From the NCBI GenBank assembly GCA_041743975.1, contig JBGTLT010000066.1, positions 40,571 to 104,570 on the forward strand: a stretch of 64,000 bases of DNA, written 5' to 3'. The translations under genes and the position numbers were made by a program. Source of the stretch: JTS-RE37 sp041743975. GTDB taxonomy: Bacteria; Bacteroidota; Bacteroidia; Flavobacteriales; Flavobacteriaceae. The notes below the pieces were generated by a model. That model saw nothing but the letters and a program-made list of their open reading frames with translations, did no database searches and was not told the DNA's origin. Shown here in pieces: positions 33,634 to 43,175 of the stretch; within the stretch, counting starts at the first letter, position 1, and each line of letters begins with the position of its first letter.

Positions 33634-34413
33634 ATGATTAGAATTATATCCCTCGTTTGCCTCCTTGTCCTGGCCTCGAACCCCCTTTGTGCACAAAAGA
33701 AGAGTGAGCTGCAATCTGAAATTTCGAGTTTGAGACATCGTCTGGATTCAGTTCAGGCTTTGGTGAAAACGGCACAGAACAATGAAAAGATGAGTAACAC
33801 CCGTGCCCAATCTTTCGAGGAGCAGATAATGGAACTGCAAAGTGCCAATGCCACACTGCTTCAGAACCTCAATAATTTTGCACAGGTTTCCAATACCAAT
33901 TCCAGTAATATAAACCGAACCCTGGCCAGCTTACAGGACAAGGAACGCCAACTGAAAAGTATCAATGAGGCCATTGCCAGGTTTGATTCAACGGCCATTG
34001 TGGTGCTGACCAATACGAAACAGACCCTGGGTGAAAACGCCAGGATATCCGTGGTTCAAGGTGCCGTCCATGTAATGGCAGACCTCACCCTTTTATACGG
34101 CTCGTCGGACCAATCCGATCTAACGCCCGAAGGGGTTATATGGCTTGAAAAAGTAGCCCTTATTTTAAATTCAAACCCTGATATGGCCCTTAGCATTGAA
34201 GGCTTGAGCATGACAGGGGACCTCGACCTCGCCACGACCCAGGCAGCAGCTGTGGGAACGGCGCTCCAAAATTATGGAATTGCCCCTGACAGGATACGGA
34301 TAACAGGAAAAGACGGGAACTTCAAAGAGGGGGTCCTTTTAAATATGCACCCTAAATTCCAGCAATTTTACCTCATGGTCCGGGAAAATATGAAGAACGC
34401 CAAGAACCAATAA
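33634..34413 (+). CDS. Exported coiled-coil protein with a degenerate OmpA-like domain
   Basis: 259 residues with a Sec signal (about 1-20, ending LCAQ), no lipobox Cys. Residues 23-115 are coiled coil. The C-terminal 140 residues align with the OmpA-family lipoprotein at 23440-24291 in order: INEAIARFDSTAI against LQDAITRRDSVNL, the LLYGSSD strand against LLFSSGS, and QFYLMVRENMKN against QFYSMIEEGMKD. But the peptidoglycan-contact segment DNWDLSVKRA and the arginine pair NRRTR are both gone. It therefore probably no longer binds peptidoglycan. The earlier in-frame start at 33559 is rejected because it precedes the signal peptide and promoter. Followed after 71 bp by the DUF7935 gene. Confidence 0.8.
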   Translation: MIRIISLVCLLVLASNPLCAQKKSELQSEISSLRHRLDSVQALVKTAQNNEKMSNTRAQSFEEQIMELQSANATLLQNLNNFAQVSNTNSSNINRTLASLQDKERQLKSINEAIARFDSTAIVVLTNTKQTLGENARISVVQGAVHVMADLTLLYGSSDQSDLTPEGVIWLEKVALILNSNPDMALSIEGLSMTGDLDLATTQAAAVGTALQNYGIAPDRIRITGKDGNFKEGVLLNMHPKFQQFYLMVRENMKNAKNQ

Positions 34414-34484
34414 GGAATGCGGTATGCAGGTATAATTTTTAATGCATTCATGCGTTTAATTTCCTGTAACCAAAAACCAAGAGC

Positions 34485-35003
34485 ATGACCGGAGACGGAA
34501 TTTTCCAATTGTTTGCTTACCTGCTGCCTGCCGTTGTAACAGGGGCTGTTGCTTTTTATTTTTTTCGGCTGCATACCAATAATGAAGAAGGGCGCAGGCG
34601 ATACATGCTTCACAAGGATTATCAAAAAAATTCAATGCCTATCAGGCTCCAGGCGTATGAGCGTATGGCCTTATTCCTGGAAAGAATTGCAATTCCAAGC
34701 CTGGTGGTACGGGTGGCACCGAAATCATCTGATAAAAATGCCTATGAGAATTTGCTGGTAAGGAGTATTGAAACTGAGTTTGACCACAACCTCTCACAAC
34801 AAATCTATATGAGTGACGAGTGCTGGAATATCATCAAGGCAGCCAAAAGCGCTACCATACAACTCATCCGCAGGGCTGGCATGAGTGAAACCGATTCCGC
34901 CGATAAGCTGCGGGAAGATATCCTCAACCTTAGCATGGACAAGCAATCCCCATCTGGGACCGCTCTCTCCTATATAAAAAAGGAGATCAGTGCGTTGTGG
35001 TAG
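34485..35003 (+). CDS. DUF7935 family membrane-anchored protein of Flavobacteriia
   Basis: 172 residues. One N-terminal membrane helix (about 7-27, FQLFAYLLPAVVTGAVAFYF) is followed by a charged cytoplasmic part. The run EEGRRRYMLHKDYQKNSMPIRLQAYERMALFLERI and the later QQIYMSDECWNIIKAAKSATIQLIRRA match proteins conserved across flavobacteria, assigned to DUF7935. No catalytic motif is visible and the function is unknown. The stop is 17 bp from the convergent patatin gene. Confidence 0.8.
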   Translation: MTGDGIFQLFAYLLPAVVTGAVAFYFFRLHTNNEEGRRRYMLHKDYQKNSMPIRLQAYERMALFLERIAIPSLVVRVAPKSSDKNAYENLLVRSIETEFDHNLSQQIYMSDECWNIIKAAKSATIQLIRRAGMSETDSADKLREDILNLSMDKQSPSGTALSYIKKEISALW

Positions 35004-35020
35004 CTGCCACGGGAGTTTTC

Positions 35021-35926
35021 CTATTTCACTGCAATTTCATTCAATTCCAAATCCTTGCTTTCTGCAAATTTGAACCCGCTCTCCCACCAGGATGTCATTT
35101 TTTCATGATCAAAAATGAGGGAATTGGTGGTAAGCACGGTTGGGGTATAATAAAAATTTATAATTGCGCCACTGTGGTTGGCAACAAATTTGCCGATGCG
35201 GATATTCTGGTTCTCGATCCTGTCCAGCATAAAACTGAACATGCTGGTAAGCAACGAGAATACATTTTTTGAAGGCATCCTGTTAAAATGTGTTATTTCA
35301 GTATGGAGGATGATGGCATCGACAATTTTCGCGCCACGGCGTATCGCTTCATCAATTGGAACCATACTCCCCAGGCCCCCATCCGCATATTCGCATCCAT
35401 CTTTTCGTACCAGGGTCATAAATGGGGTATAATTACAGGAGATCCATATCCACTCACAAAAATCTTCATAGTTAAAATCCTTGATGGATTTATATTCTAC
35501 CTGACTGAGGGAAAGATTGGCTACGGTAACCACAATATCCTTTGGACCACGCTTTAGTTTTTTAAATTCGGCAGGGGTCAATGTCCGTTTGATCAGTTCC
35601 AGCAGGTTATGGCTTTCCCCGAATGTTTTACTGCCACGGTAAAAATTCTTGACAACATTCCAGTGATTGATCCCAATATTGGCCACCCCATATTTTTTCT
35701 GGATGGTAAAAGGGCAATTGCTGAAAATACTGTCCTGATCAACGGAAGTATAAATGTCTTTGATCTTTTCAATTTTTTTGAGGGCCAGATGGGATATCAG
35801 CAGGCTACCTGTTGAAGTCCCTAGAAAAAGATCATAATTGTGCGCGGACCTTTCCATAAGGTATTGGGCAACCCCTCCTGCAAATGCACCCTTACTACCA
35901 CCGCCGGAAATGACCAATGCTCTCAT
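35021..35926 (-). CDS. Patatin-like phospholipase
   Basis: 301 residues, cytoplasmic (no signal). The patatin fold elements are complete: oxyanion loop GGGSKGAFAGG (residues 8-18), nucleophile S38 in GTSTGS and the dyad Asp D182 in ADGG. It should be a Ser-Asp lipid acyl hydrolase. Its ATG overlaps the stop of the upstream M1 gene by one base (TAATG), pointing to translational coupling of the two. Physiological substrate unknown. Confidence 0.92.
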   Translation of the reverse strand: MRALVISGGGSKGAFAGGVAQYLMERSAHNYDLFLGTSTGSLLISHLALKKIEKIKDIYTSVDQDSIFSNCPFTIQKKYGVANIGINHWNVVKNFYRGSKTFGESHNLLELIKRTLTPAEFKKLKRGPKDIVVTVANLSLSQVEYKSIKDFNYEDFCEWIWISCNYTPFMTLVRKDGCEYADGGLGSMVPIDEAIRRGAKIVDAIILHTEITHFNRMPSKNVFSLLTSMFSFMLDRIENQNIRIGKFVANHSGAIINFYYTPTVLTTNSLIFDHEKMTSWWESGFKFAESKDLELNEIAVK

Positions 35927-38010
35927 TATATACCTAATTTAGTATTTATATAACGCAGTTCCTCACCTTTTAGTTCTTTGGCCAGCGACATCATTCGCAG
36001 CTTCAGTTTTTCATCCTTCAGGAGGCCATCCAACAGGGTACTTGCAAAATTTCTGAACTGCCAGCTGTGGTGGACAGCCGCATTCACCAGATCCGCCAGG
36101 TTATTGTCTGAAAATCCGATTACCTCATGAAGGAGCATAAATGCATTCTGGCGGACTTCCATTGGAAACTGCCGGCCTGTGTAGCCCCGTAATTCTGCTA
36201 ATGCTATTTCCCGCTCCGGGATATCCAGATAGTCTTTGGTTATCACCGCGAGTACAAGCCATAAGATCCGCACATTTTTATCAGGGAGTCCGATGCAATT
36301 TTTGGTTATGTCCAGGTATGCCCGGCGGTCGGATGGGAAATATATCCATAATTTATACAGCGCGTTTTCTATCGTTTTATAACTGGGATCCGTTAAGAGG
36401 GATTCAAACTGTGGCTTTAAAGCTACCGGTATCCTGTCCATGGCAAGAACCAAAGCCTGCCGCAAGTGGGTATCCCCTGTCTGGAATACAGATCGAAGGA
36501 AATTTTCCGAAAGCAGTTTATGATAGGTGAGGATGACCAGCTTCTTAAATTCAACGGAAGAAGACCTGTCCCAATACCGTTGAATGATCTGTTCATTATC
36601 CTGGTTACTGGTGGTGAGTTCATGCTGCAGTTCCAGAAAGTTTCGAACACCGGTTGAATTCGCTATCAGGTTTTCATGCGCTTCCGATATTGGAAATACC
36701 GGCTCATACAACCACATCCTGCTGAAATCCCGAAGGTTCCGGCCACTGGCTTTTTCCATTTCAGCAATAAAATCAGCGACCTTCACATTACGGTATGCAT
36801 ACTTCTTAAGGTAGGCAGCAATACCCTGTTTAAAAGCCGCTTCCCCGATGGTTTCTTTCAATATATGCACGGCCCATGCCCCTTTCTCATAAAATGTAAG
36901 GCTGCTGGCTTTGGGATCAGTCAGGGCCTGCCCCTCCCCTTTCAGGGATTCCAGTTGCAGGGCTGTTTCATATAGTTTCCAATAGAAATATTCGTCCCCG
37001 AATAGATGCTTTTCCGCCAGGTAGGCATAGTAGGTGGCAAACCCTTCCTGCAGCCAGTGATGGCGGCCGTCTGTCTCGGTCACCAGATTCCCGAACCACT
37101 GATGTGCCATTTCATGGGCATTGACATTTACATAATTTTTGTCGATAAATGCAATGGAATCGATCATGTAACCGTCAGAAAAAATGGTAGTCCCGGTATT
37201 TTCCATTCCGGCATATAGAAAATCCCGCACTGGTATCTCCTTGTAATTTTGCCAGGGATAGGGAACTCCTATTTCAGCCTCCAGAAATTCGAAAATGGGA
37301 AGGGTATACCGGTAAGTTGGTTCAACCCGCAGGCTGTCTCCCGGATAGGAATATAATTGCAACGGAGGGCCACTTTCCGGCTCCACGGTGATCACGCGGT
37401 AGGTCCCAATTACAAAGGCCAGCAGGTAGCTGCTCATGGGCGCCTTCATATCATAGTGCCAGGTTTTGCGATCTGCCAGGAGTTCTGTGCCTGTTAATGC
37501 ACCGTTGGCTATGACTTCGTACCGGGCATCAAAGGTAATGGAAAGGTCAAATTCCACTTTTTCATTCATATCATCAAAACTGGGCAACCAATGGCTGGTG
37601 TACTTGCCCTGCCCCTGCGTCCAAACCTGCTCATTACCGGGTATCTCATCATCCCAGCCCATAAAGTATACGGTCTGAGCCGGGTGCGCTGTAAAATCAA
37701 GGGTAAGCTGATAGGATTTACCGGGCGTCAATTTTTTCAGGATGGAAATAGCTTTGCCGTTATAGGCATACTTTGCTGCTTTCCCATCCAGGCGTACGGC
37801 ATTGAACTTCATGTTCCGCGCATCCAGAAAAACGGAATCCAATTTTTGGGTGGCCGTAAAGGTGTACACTACCTGCCCGCTTATGGATTTTCCCGGGGCA
37901 TCCACATCTACAGTTATGGCAGCATGTGTAAAATTGGCCAGCTGCTGTTGTTGCGCAAGGGTATAGGCCGAAAAATACATACATAATGCAATAACAATAG
38001 CTTTCTTCAT
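35926..38010 (-). CDS. M1 family aminopeptidase, exported
   Basis: 694 residues with a Sec signal (about 1-19, ending TLAQ). Family motifs: the GxMEN-type YAGMENTG exopeptidase signature, zinc site H299-E300-M-A-H303 and the third ligand E322 in WLQEGFATYY. Length and the helical C-terminal domain (from about residue 450) match full-length M1 enzymes. It should remove N-terminal residues from peptides in the periplasm. Unlike the M1-like protein at 9780-12608, this one keeps every catalytic residue. The next gene downstream, patatin, overlaps its stop codon by one base. Confidence 0.94.
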   Translation of the reverse strand: MKKAIVIALCMYFSAYTLAQQQQLANFTHAAITVDVDAPGKSISGQVVYTFTATQKLDSVFLDARNMKFNAVRLDGKAAKYAYNGKAISILKKLTPGKSYQLTLDFTAHPAQTVYFMGWDDEIPGNEQVWTQGQGKYTSHWLPSFDDMNEKVEFDLSITFDARYEVIANGALTGTELLADRKTWHYDMKAPMSSYLLAFVIGTYRVITVEPESGPPLQLYSYPGDSLRVEPTYRYTLPIFEFLEAEIGVPYPWQNYKEIPVRDFLYAGMENTGTTIFSDGYMIDSIAFIDKNYVNVNAHEMAHQWFGNLVTETDGRHHWLQEGFATYYAYLAEKHLFGDEYFYWKLYETALQLESLKGEGQALTDPKASSLTFYEKGAWAVHILKETIGEAAFKQGIAAYLKKYAYRNVKVADFIAEMEKASGRNLRDFSRMWLYEPVFPISEAHENLIANSTGVRNFLELQHELTTSNQDNEQIIQRYWDRSSSVEFKKLVILTYHKLLSENFLRSVFQTGDTHLRQALVLAMDRIPVALKPQFESLLTDPSYKTIENALYKLWIYFPSDRRAYLDITKNCIGLPDKNVRILWLVLAVITKDYLDIPEREIALAELRGYTGRQFPMEVRQNAFMLLHEVIGFSDNNLADLVNAAVHHSWQFRNFASTLLDGLLKDEKLKLRMMSLAKELKGEELRYINTKLGI

Positions 38011-38089
38011 AACATTCCCGGCCTATTCGCATTCAAATTTAGCGTTTTGAATAATTGCAGGTGTATAGGCTAAGCACTAAATTAGGCGC

Positions 38090-40195
38090 ATGAATGCTAA
38101 TTTCCTACAAACCCCGATAACGTACCTTAAGGGCGTGGGGCCCAACAGGGCAAAATTATTAGCATCGGAAGCCGATATCCATACCTACCAGGACCTTATC
38201 CGGTATTTTCCCAACCGTTACATAGACAAGACCCGATATTATAAGATTTCCGAGTTGGAGCGAAGCGGTGCAGAGGTACAGGTCATTGGGAAACTGATCC
38301 ACCTCAAAACCGTGGAGCAGCAAAAAGGGAGTCGGCTTGTTGCGACATTTACCGATGGGACCGGGGAATTGGAACTGGTTTGGTTCCGGGCGCAAAAATG
38401 GATACGCGAGCATATCATACTCAATGTCCCCTATGTTATTTTCGGAAAAGCCACTTGGTACAACGGTAAATTCTCTATGGCCCACCCCGATATGGAATTG
38501 CTTAGTGAGCATGAACAGGGCCTCCGCGTCAGCATGCAGCCGGTGTACCCTTCAACGGAAAAATTGAGCAATTCCGGTCTCACCAACCGGGCCATCAATA
38601 AGATGATGCAGCAGCTGTTTTCAGAGGTAAGCGGGTCATTTCCCGAAACACTTTCCCAGGAGATCAGGCAGGAACTCAGAATGATCTCTATAGGAGAGGC
38701 GTTGTTCAACATCCATTTTCCAAAAAGCCTGGAATTTCTGGCTAAGGCACAATTCCGGTTGAAATTTGAAGAACTTTTTTACCTGCAGCTGCAACTGGTC
38801 ATCAAGAACCTGATCCGCAAACAGAAAATCAAAGGCCACTTGTTTGCCCGGGTTGGTCCCCTTTTACATACTTTTTATGGGGACCATCTGCCCTTTGAAC
38901 TCACCGATGCACAAAAAAAGGTTATCCGGGAAATCAGGGCCGATCTTGGGAGCAATGCCCAAATGAATCGGTTGCTACAGGGCGATGTAGGATCAGGAAA
39001 AACCATCGTTGCCCTTATGGCCATGTTGCTGGGTATAGATAATGGGTTCCAGGTTTGCCTGATGGCTCCGACAGAAATCCTGGCTATCCAGCATTATAAC
39101 AGCCTCAAAGAGTTGCTTGGGGATATCGGTGTCAGGCTTGCTCTGTTGACAGGTTCTGTAAAGAGTGCAGACCGGAAGGTTATCCATGAGGAATTGGAAA
39201 ACGGGAAACTCCATATCCTGGTTGGGACCCATGCCGTCCTGGAAGATAAGGTACAATTCCATAACCTGGGCCTGGCCATTATAGATGAACAGCACCGGTT
39301 CGGGGTAGCCCAGCGATCCAAATTATGGCATAAGAACGAAATACCCCCACACATCCTTGTGATGACAGCGACCCCTATACCAAGGACCCTGGCGATGAGC
39401 CTGTACGGGGACCTTGATATTTCTGTGATCGATGAACTCCCCCCGGGAAGGAAACCTATTAAGACCGTTCATCGTTTTGATACCAACCGACTTAAAGTAT
39501 TCCGGTTTATCCGGGACGAAATAAAACAAGGCAGGCAGGTGTACATCGTATATCCGCTGATCCAGGAATCTGAAGCACTGGATTACAAGGACCTGATGGA
39601 CGGCTACGAAAGCATTGTACGCGATTTTCCTTTGCCAGGATACCAGATATCAATCCTGCATGGGAAGATGAAATCAGAAGACAAGGATTATGAAATGGAC
39701 CGGTTCGTCCGGGGAGAAACCCAGATCATGGTGGCCACCACCGTCATAGAAGTGGGGGTTGATGTTCCAAATGCTTCGGTAATGATCATCGAAAGTGCCG
39801 AGCGTTTCGGGTTATCGCAGCTACACCAGCTGAGGGGCCGGGTCGGACGTGGGGCCGAGCAAAGTTATTGCATCCTGATGACCGGGCACAAATTATCCGC
39901 AGAGGCGCGGAAACGCCTGGAAACCATGGTCCGGACGAATGACGGTTTTGAGATTGCGGAGGTAGACCTCCGACTCCGGGGCCCGGGAGACCTCATGGGA
40001 ACCCAGCAAAGCGGCATCCTGAACCTTCGGATAGCCGATATTGTAAAGGATAATGATATCCTGGGAACAGCCCGGTATTATGCCCTGAAAGTATTAAAAG
40101 AAGATCCTTCCCTGGAAATGGACAAGAACAAACTTATCCGGTCCACGTATGCTGAAATAGCCAAAAACAGGAATATCTGGAATTATATCAGCTGA
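38090..40195 (+). CDS. recG: ATP-dependent DNA helicase RecG
   Basis: 701 residues, normal for RecG. The N-terminal wedge/OB domain (about 1-200) opens with TYLKGVGPNRAKLL. Helicase motifs follow: Walker A QGDVGSGKTIVALMAM, LMAPTEILAIQHY, DEQH box IIDEQHRFGV, MTATPIPRTLA, then the C-terminal lobe ATTVIEVGVDVPNAS, QLHQLRGRVGRG. The TRG-type tail (EVDLRLRGPGDLMGTQQSG) is complete. It remodels stalled forks and branched DNA in recombination. Divergent from the M1 gene across 79 bp and convergent with the frameshifted DUF2911 gene. Confidence 0.96.
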   Translation: MNANFLQTPITYLKGVGPNRAKLLASEADIHTYQDLIRYFPNRYIDKTRYYKISELERSGAEVQVIGKLIHLKTVEQQKGSRLVATFTDGTGELELVWFRAQKWIREHIILNVPYVIFGKATWYNGKFSMAHPDMELLSEHEQGLRVSMQPVYPSTEKLSNSGLTNRAINKMMQQLFSEVSGSFPETLSQEIRQELRMISIGEALFNIHFPKSLEFLAKAQFRLKFEELFYLQLQLVIKNLIRKQKIKGHLFARVGPLLHTFYGDHLPFELTDAQKKVIREIRADLGSNAQMNRLLQGDVGSGKTIVALMAMLLGIDNGFQVCLMAPTEILAIQHYNSLKELLGDIGVRLALLTGSVKSADRKVIHEELENGKLHILVGTHAVLEDKVQFHNLGLAIIDEQHRFGVAQRSKLWHKNEIPPHILVMTATPIPRTLAMSLYGDLDISVIDELPPGRKPIKTVHRFDTNRLKVFRFIRDEIKQGRQVYIVYPLIQESEALDYKDLMDGYESIVRDFPLPGYQISILHGKMKSEDKDYEMDRFVRGETQIMVATTVIEVGVDVPNASVMIIESAERFGLSQLHQLRGRVGRGAEQSYCILMTGHKLSAEARKRLETMVRTNDGFEIAEVDLRLRGPGDLMGTQQSGILNLRIADIVKDNDILGTARYYALKVLKEDPSLEMDKNKLIRSTYAEIAKNRNIWNYIS

Positions 40196-40198
40196 CCC

Positions 40199-40223
40199 CT
40201 CAGCCCTTTCCCGAAAGGTTCAG
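40199..40223. terminator. Inverted repeat between convergent recG and the DUF2911 locus
   Basis: CCTTTC-CC-GAAAGG (40205-40218) forms a short perfect hairpin inside a longer imperfect stem CCTCAGCCC.../...TTCAGG. No U-run follows on either strand, so a bidirectional terminator is only a guess from position. Confidence 0.35.
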
Positions 40224-40244
40224 GTATAATCGATTGGGGGATTG

Positions 40245-41347
40245 CTAAATGCTAATCCCCATTTCCTTCAGTAATTTTTCAGAATTTGCCTTAACCCCGG
40301 GTGGCGGATTCAGGGAAAGGGATTTTTTCAGGTTTTTAACCGCGATCCTGGTATCCCCCACTGTTTTATAGGCCTCCCCGAGGCTGTCATACACATTTGG
40401 ATCAGCGGGGTTATTCTTCACATTGATCTTAAAATATTTGATCGCCAGGTCGTGTTCCCCCATATTGAGCAAATTGTAGCCCAGGTTGTTAAACTGGTTC
40501 GTATCAGCGAGGGCGGCTGCTTCATCCACCATAGCCAGTGCTTTGTCCTTTTTATCCATTTTTAACAGGAGCTGCATTTTGAGGGCGGTATTGACAAAAG
40601 TAACCTGACTAAAAAACTGACTTTCCCGGGCGATATTGATCCAGCCCAAAGCTTCCTGTACATCACCCCCGTTATTCAGGGCATAATCAGCGGCCTGCTC
40701 CCAGGTCTGCCTGTTAAATCCAGGTGATCCCTGCAGCTTTTTGCGGATGTCATCCAACACAATTCCAGGAACGTCCACTTCTATCTTAAAAGGGACCTGT
40801 TTCTTTTCCCAATTGAGGGTGGCGAGCGTTGCAGAAGGGGTTGTTTCGGTAAAGATATATGTTAACAGTTCCGTATGGGGTATTTCGCTTGTTTTCACAT
40901 CAACCCGCAGCGCATCGTCTGCAGCATCATAAAAATAGCTGCCCCAGGCGGTGTGATTCTTCGAAAAGATGATAGTGGCACCATCACCTTCATGGATGAT
41001 CATGTGAACCCCATAATCCCCGGCTGGTAAGGGTTGGCCCTCAATTGTTACGTCATGGCTCAGGTGTGGATCACCGTATTTTCATCGGCCCCTGCCCGGC
41101 AGGGGGATTCCTGTGCGGTGCCAAAACCAAGATTATCCATTCCATAGGGGACTAATTTACCCCATATCACCCTCCCTTTAACGGCCGGCCTTGAATAGGT
41201 GATCTCAATATCTGTTATCCCGATGCGCTGGTAAACACCGGCTTTCTGACTCCCATTCGGGAGATTCAATTGGGCGCTTCCACTGAGGCTCGTAAAAAGA
41301 AGGGCCAGCAAAAGAAATACAGGTTTTTTTAAGTAATGTTGTGTCAC
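40245..41347 (-). pseudogene. DUF2911/TPR protein gene disrupted by a frameshift
   Basis: Two open frames (41060-41347 and 40245-41003) together give one exported DUF2911 protein of about 365 residues. The first ends RAGADENTVIHT-stop; shifting frame at 41062-41070 restores a perfect bridge, HLSHDVTIEGQPLPAGDYGVHMIIHEGDG, into the second. The break is explained by a 2-nt insertion (an AC dinucleotide in CACAC) or loss of one C. The first part has a signal peptide and the IEITYSRPAVKGR core; the second has the DUF2911 FSKNHTAWGSYFYDAADDALRV end and TPR-like helices. SPCRAG replaces the expected SPWRAG. Either a real pseudogene or a sequencing error. Confidence 0.8.
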
Positions 41348-41407
41348 GGGTTTGAAAGTTTGCGTTTATGTACATTGGAATGTATCCTACTAAAGATATA
41401 TATCCTA

Positions 41408-41637
41408 ATGTGTTGTCTGCGTTACAGTTATGTTAAACTCCTGTTGCCACCTGTCAGTAAGGCTGCTCACCTGACAGGAAGTTCTGCAACATTCTATTTT
41501 TTAGAATACCTGTTTTATAAAGGGCAGGTGACTCCCATATTTGGCAGAACCATAGCAGTAACCTTACTACTTCAGGGGTTGGACATCGTAATTTCGACAT
41601 CATTAATTTCCTGTTCATGTCTCTTTTTATAGATTTG
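41408..41637 (+). promoter_or_regulatory. Leader region of leuC with alternative stem-loops and a -7 element
   Basis: This covers most of the 311-bp gap before leuC. Stem A pairs CCTGTCAG (41450-41457) with CTGACAGG (41471-41478). Stem B pairs TCACCTG (41467-41473) with CAGGTGA (41525-41531). They share bases and exclude each other. An open frame from ATG 41408 has three Leu codons in a row (CTC CTG TTG, 41438-41446) just before stem A, as in leucine attenuators, but it stays open to 41632. An AU hairpin ATTCTA/TAGAAT lies at 41491-41507. A -7 TAGATTTG at 41630-41637 would start transcription after all this, so the attenuator reading is uncertain. No tRNA or gene is seen here. Confidence 0.35.
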
Positions 41638-41658
41638 TTAGCTTAGAAATTTTCAATT

Positions 41659-43074
41659 ATGAGTTCAAGGAAAACACTATTTGACAAAGTTTGGGATTCA
41701 CATGTAGTCCGGAAGATCGCCAATGGCCCGGATGTGCTCTTTATAGATCGCCACCTGGTTCATGAAGTAACGAGTCCGGTTGCTTTTTTGGGGCTCAAGA
41801 TCAGGGGTATCCGTGTTCTGCACCCCGGTAGGACTTTCGCTACAGCGGACCACAATACCCCCACCCGGAATCAGCACCTTCCGGTAAAGGATCCCTTATC
41901 TGCCAATCAATTACGGGCCCTGGAACAGAATGCAGCAGAGCACCATATTCCCTACTGGGGACTAGGGCACGAAAAAAATGGTATTGTCCATGTAATCGGA
42001 CCGGAAAATGGTATTACCCTACCGGGCGCAACCATAGTCTGTGGAGATTCCCATACATCTACACACGGTGCCTTCGGTGCCATCGCTTTTGGGATTGGCA
42101 CCTCAGAAGTGGAAATGGTACTGGCCACCCAGTGCATTATGCAACCCAAACCCATGCGCATGCGTATTAACATACACGGCTCCCTCAGCAGGGCAGTTAC
42201 GCCAAAGGATGTGGCCCTGTATATCATCTCCCGGTTAACAACCTCCGGGGCAACAGGGTATTTTGTGGAATATGCCGGGGAAGTGTTCAGAAATATGAGC
42301 ATGGAAGGAAGGATGACGGTATGCAACCTCAGTATTGAAATGGGTGCCCGTGGCGGCATTATTGCTCCTGACAACAAAACATTTGAGTATATCAAAGGAA
42401 GGGAATATACCCCTAAAGGGGATGCGTGGGATAAGGCAATGGCCTATTGGGCGACACTGTCCACGGATGAAAATGCCATTTTTGATAAGGAAATAACGTT
42501 TAATGGTGCCGATATAGAGCCAATGATAACCTACGGGACCAACCCGGGGATGGGGATGGGGATATCCAACGACATCCCCCATGCCGGTTCAGTGGAAGGG
42601 GGTGTTGCCACCTATCAGAAATCCCTGCAATACATGGATTTTCGTGAAGGGGATGCCATGTTGGGCAAACCCATCGATTTTGTGTTCCTGGGCAGTTGTA
42701 CCAATGGCAGGATTGAGGATTTCCGGGCATTTGCCTCCCTGGTGAAAGGCAGGAAGAAAGACCCAAGGGTGACCGCATGGCTGGTACCGGGTTCCCACCG
42801 GGTTGAAGAAGCCATCAAAGCGGAAGGGATCCTTCAGATCCTGGAAGAGGCTGGTTTTGAACTTCGCGAGCCGGGCTGTTCAGCCTGCCTTGCCATGAAT
42901 GACGATAAGGTACCTGCAGGGAAATATGCCGTAAGCACTTCCAACCGGAACTTTGAAGGCAGGCAGGGGCCGGGGTCCAGAACCCTTTTAGCGAGCCCTT
43001 TGGTTGCCGCCGCGGCGGCCGTAACCGGTAAAGTCACGGATCCCCGCGAATTAATGGAGGAAGTTCCGGCATAA
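41659..43074 (+). CDS. leuC: 3-isopropylmalate dehydratase large subunit
   Basis: 471 residues, standard length. The aconitase-family [4Fe-4S] cysteines are in VFLGSCTNGRIEDF and the GCSACLAMN pair, with the earlier CGDSHTSTHGAFG active-site segment. With LeuD it isomerises 2-isopropylmalate to 3-isopropylmalate, the second step of leucine synthesis. First gene of the plus-strand leuC-leuD-leuA-like-leuB operon. The ATG is 22 nt after a -7 word TAGATTTG. Confidence 0.97.
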   Translation: MSSRKTLFDKVWDSHVVRKIANGPDVLFIDRHLVHEVTSPVAFLGLKIRGIRVLHPGRTFATADHNTPTRNQHLPVKDPLSANQLRALEQNAAEHHIPYWGLGHEKNGIVHVIGPENGITLPGATIVCGDSHTSTHGAFGAIAFGIGTSEVEMVLATQCIMQPKPMRMRINIHGSLSRAVTPKDVALYIISRLTTSGATGYFVEYAGEVFRNMSMEGRMTVCNLSIEMGARGGIIAPDNKTFEYIKGREYTPKGDAWDKAMAYWATLSTDENAIFDKEITFNGADIEPMITYGTNPGMGMGISNDIPHAGSVEGGVATYQKSLQYMDFREGDAMLGKPIDFVFLGSCTNGRIEDFRAFASLVKGRKKDPRVTAWLVPGSHRVEEAIKAEGILQILEEAGFELREPGCSACLAMNDDKVPAGKYAVSTSNRNFEGRQGPGSRTLLASPLVAAAAAVTGKVTDPRELMEEVPA

Positions 43075-43094
43075 TTTCAGATGGATGGAAGTAT

Positions 43095-43114
43095 AGTTTC
43101 CAGGGTGGGAAACT
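43095..43114 (+). other. Hairpin between leuC and leuD
   Basis: AGTTTCC-AGGGTG-GGAAACT is a 7-bp perfect stem 20 nt after the leuC stop. There is no U-run, so it may process or stabilise the mRNA rather than end it; a function is inferred only from place. Confidence 0.35.
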
Positions 43115-43175
43115 GGCCTGCCCCGGTCCGCCTTGCCTCCAAAAAAAAAGTTATTCAGCATTAAAATACGATACA

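Noticed and set aside
41336..41632. 98-codon plus-strand frame in the leuC leader as a full protein
   Set aside because: Codon pattern and composition look non-coding and it overlaps the start of the DUF2911 locus. Only its Leu-codon run is discussed, as a possible leader peptide.
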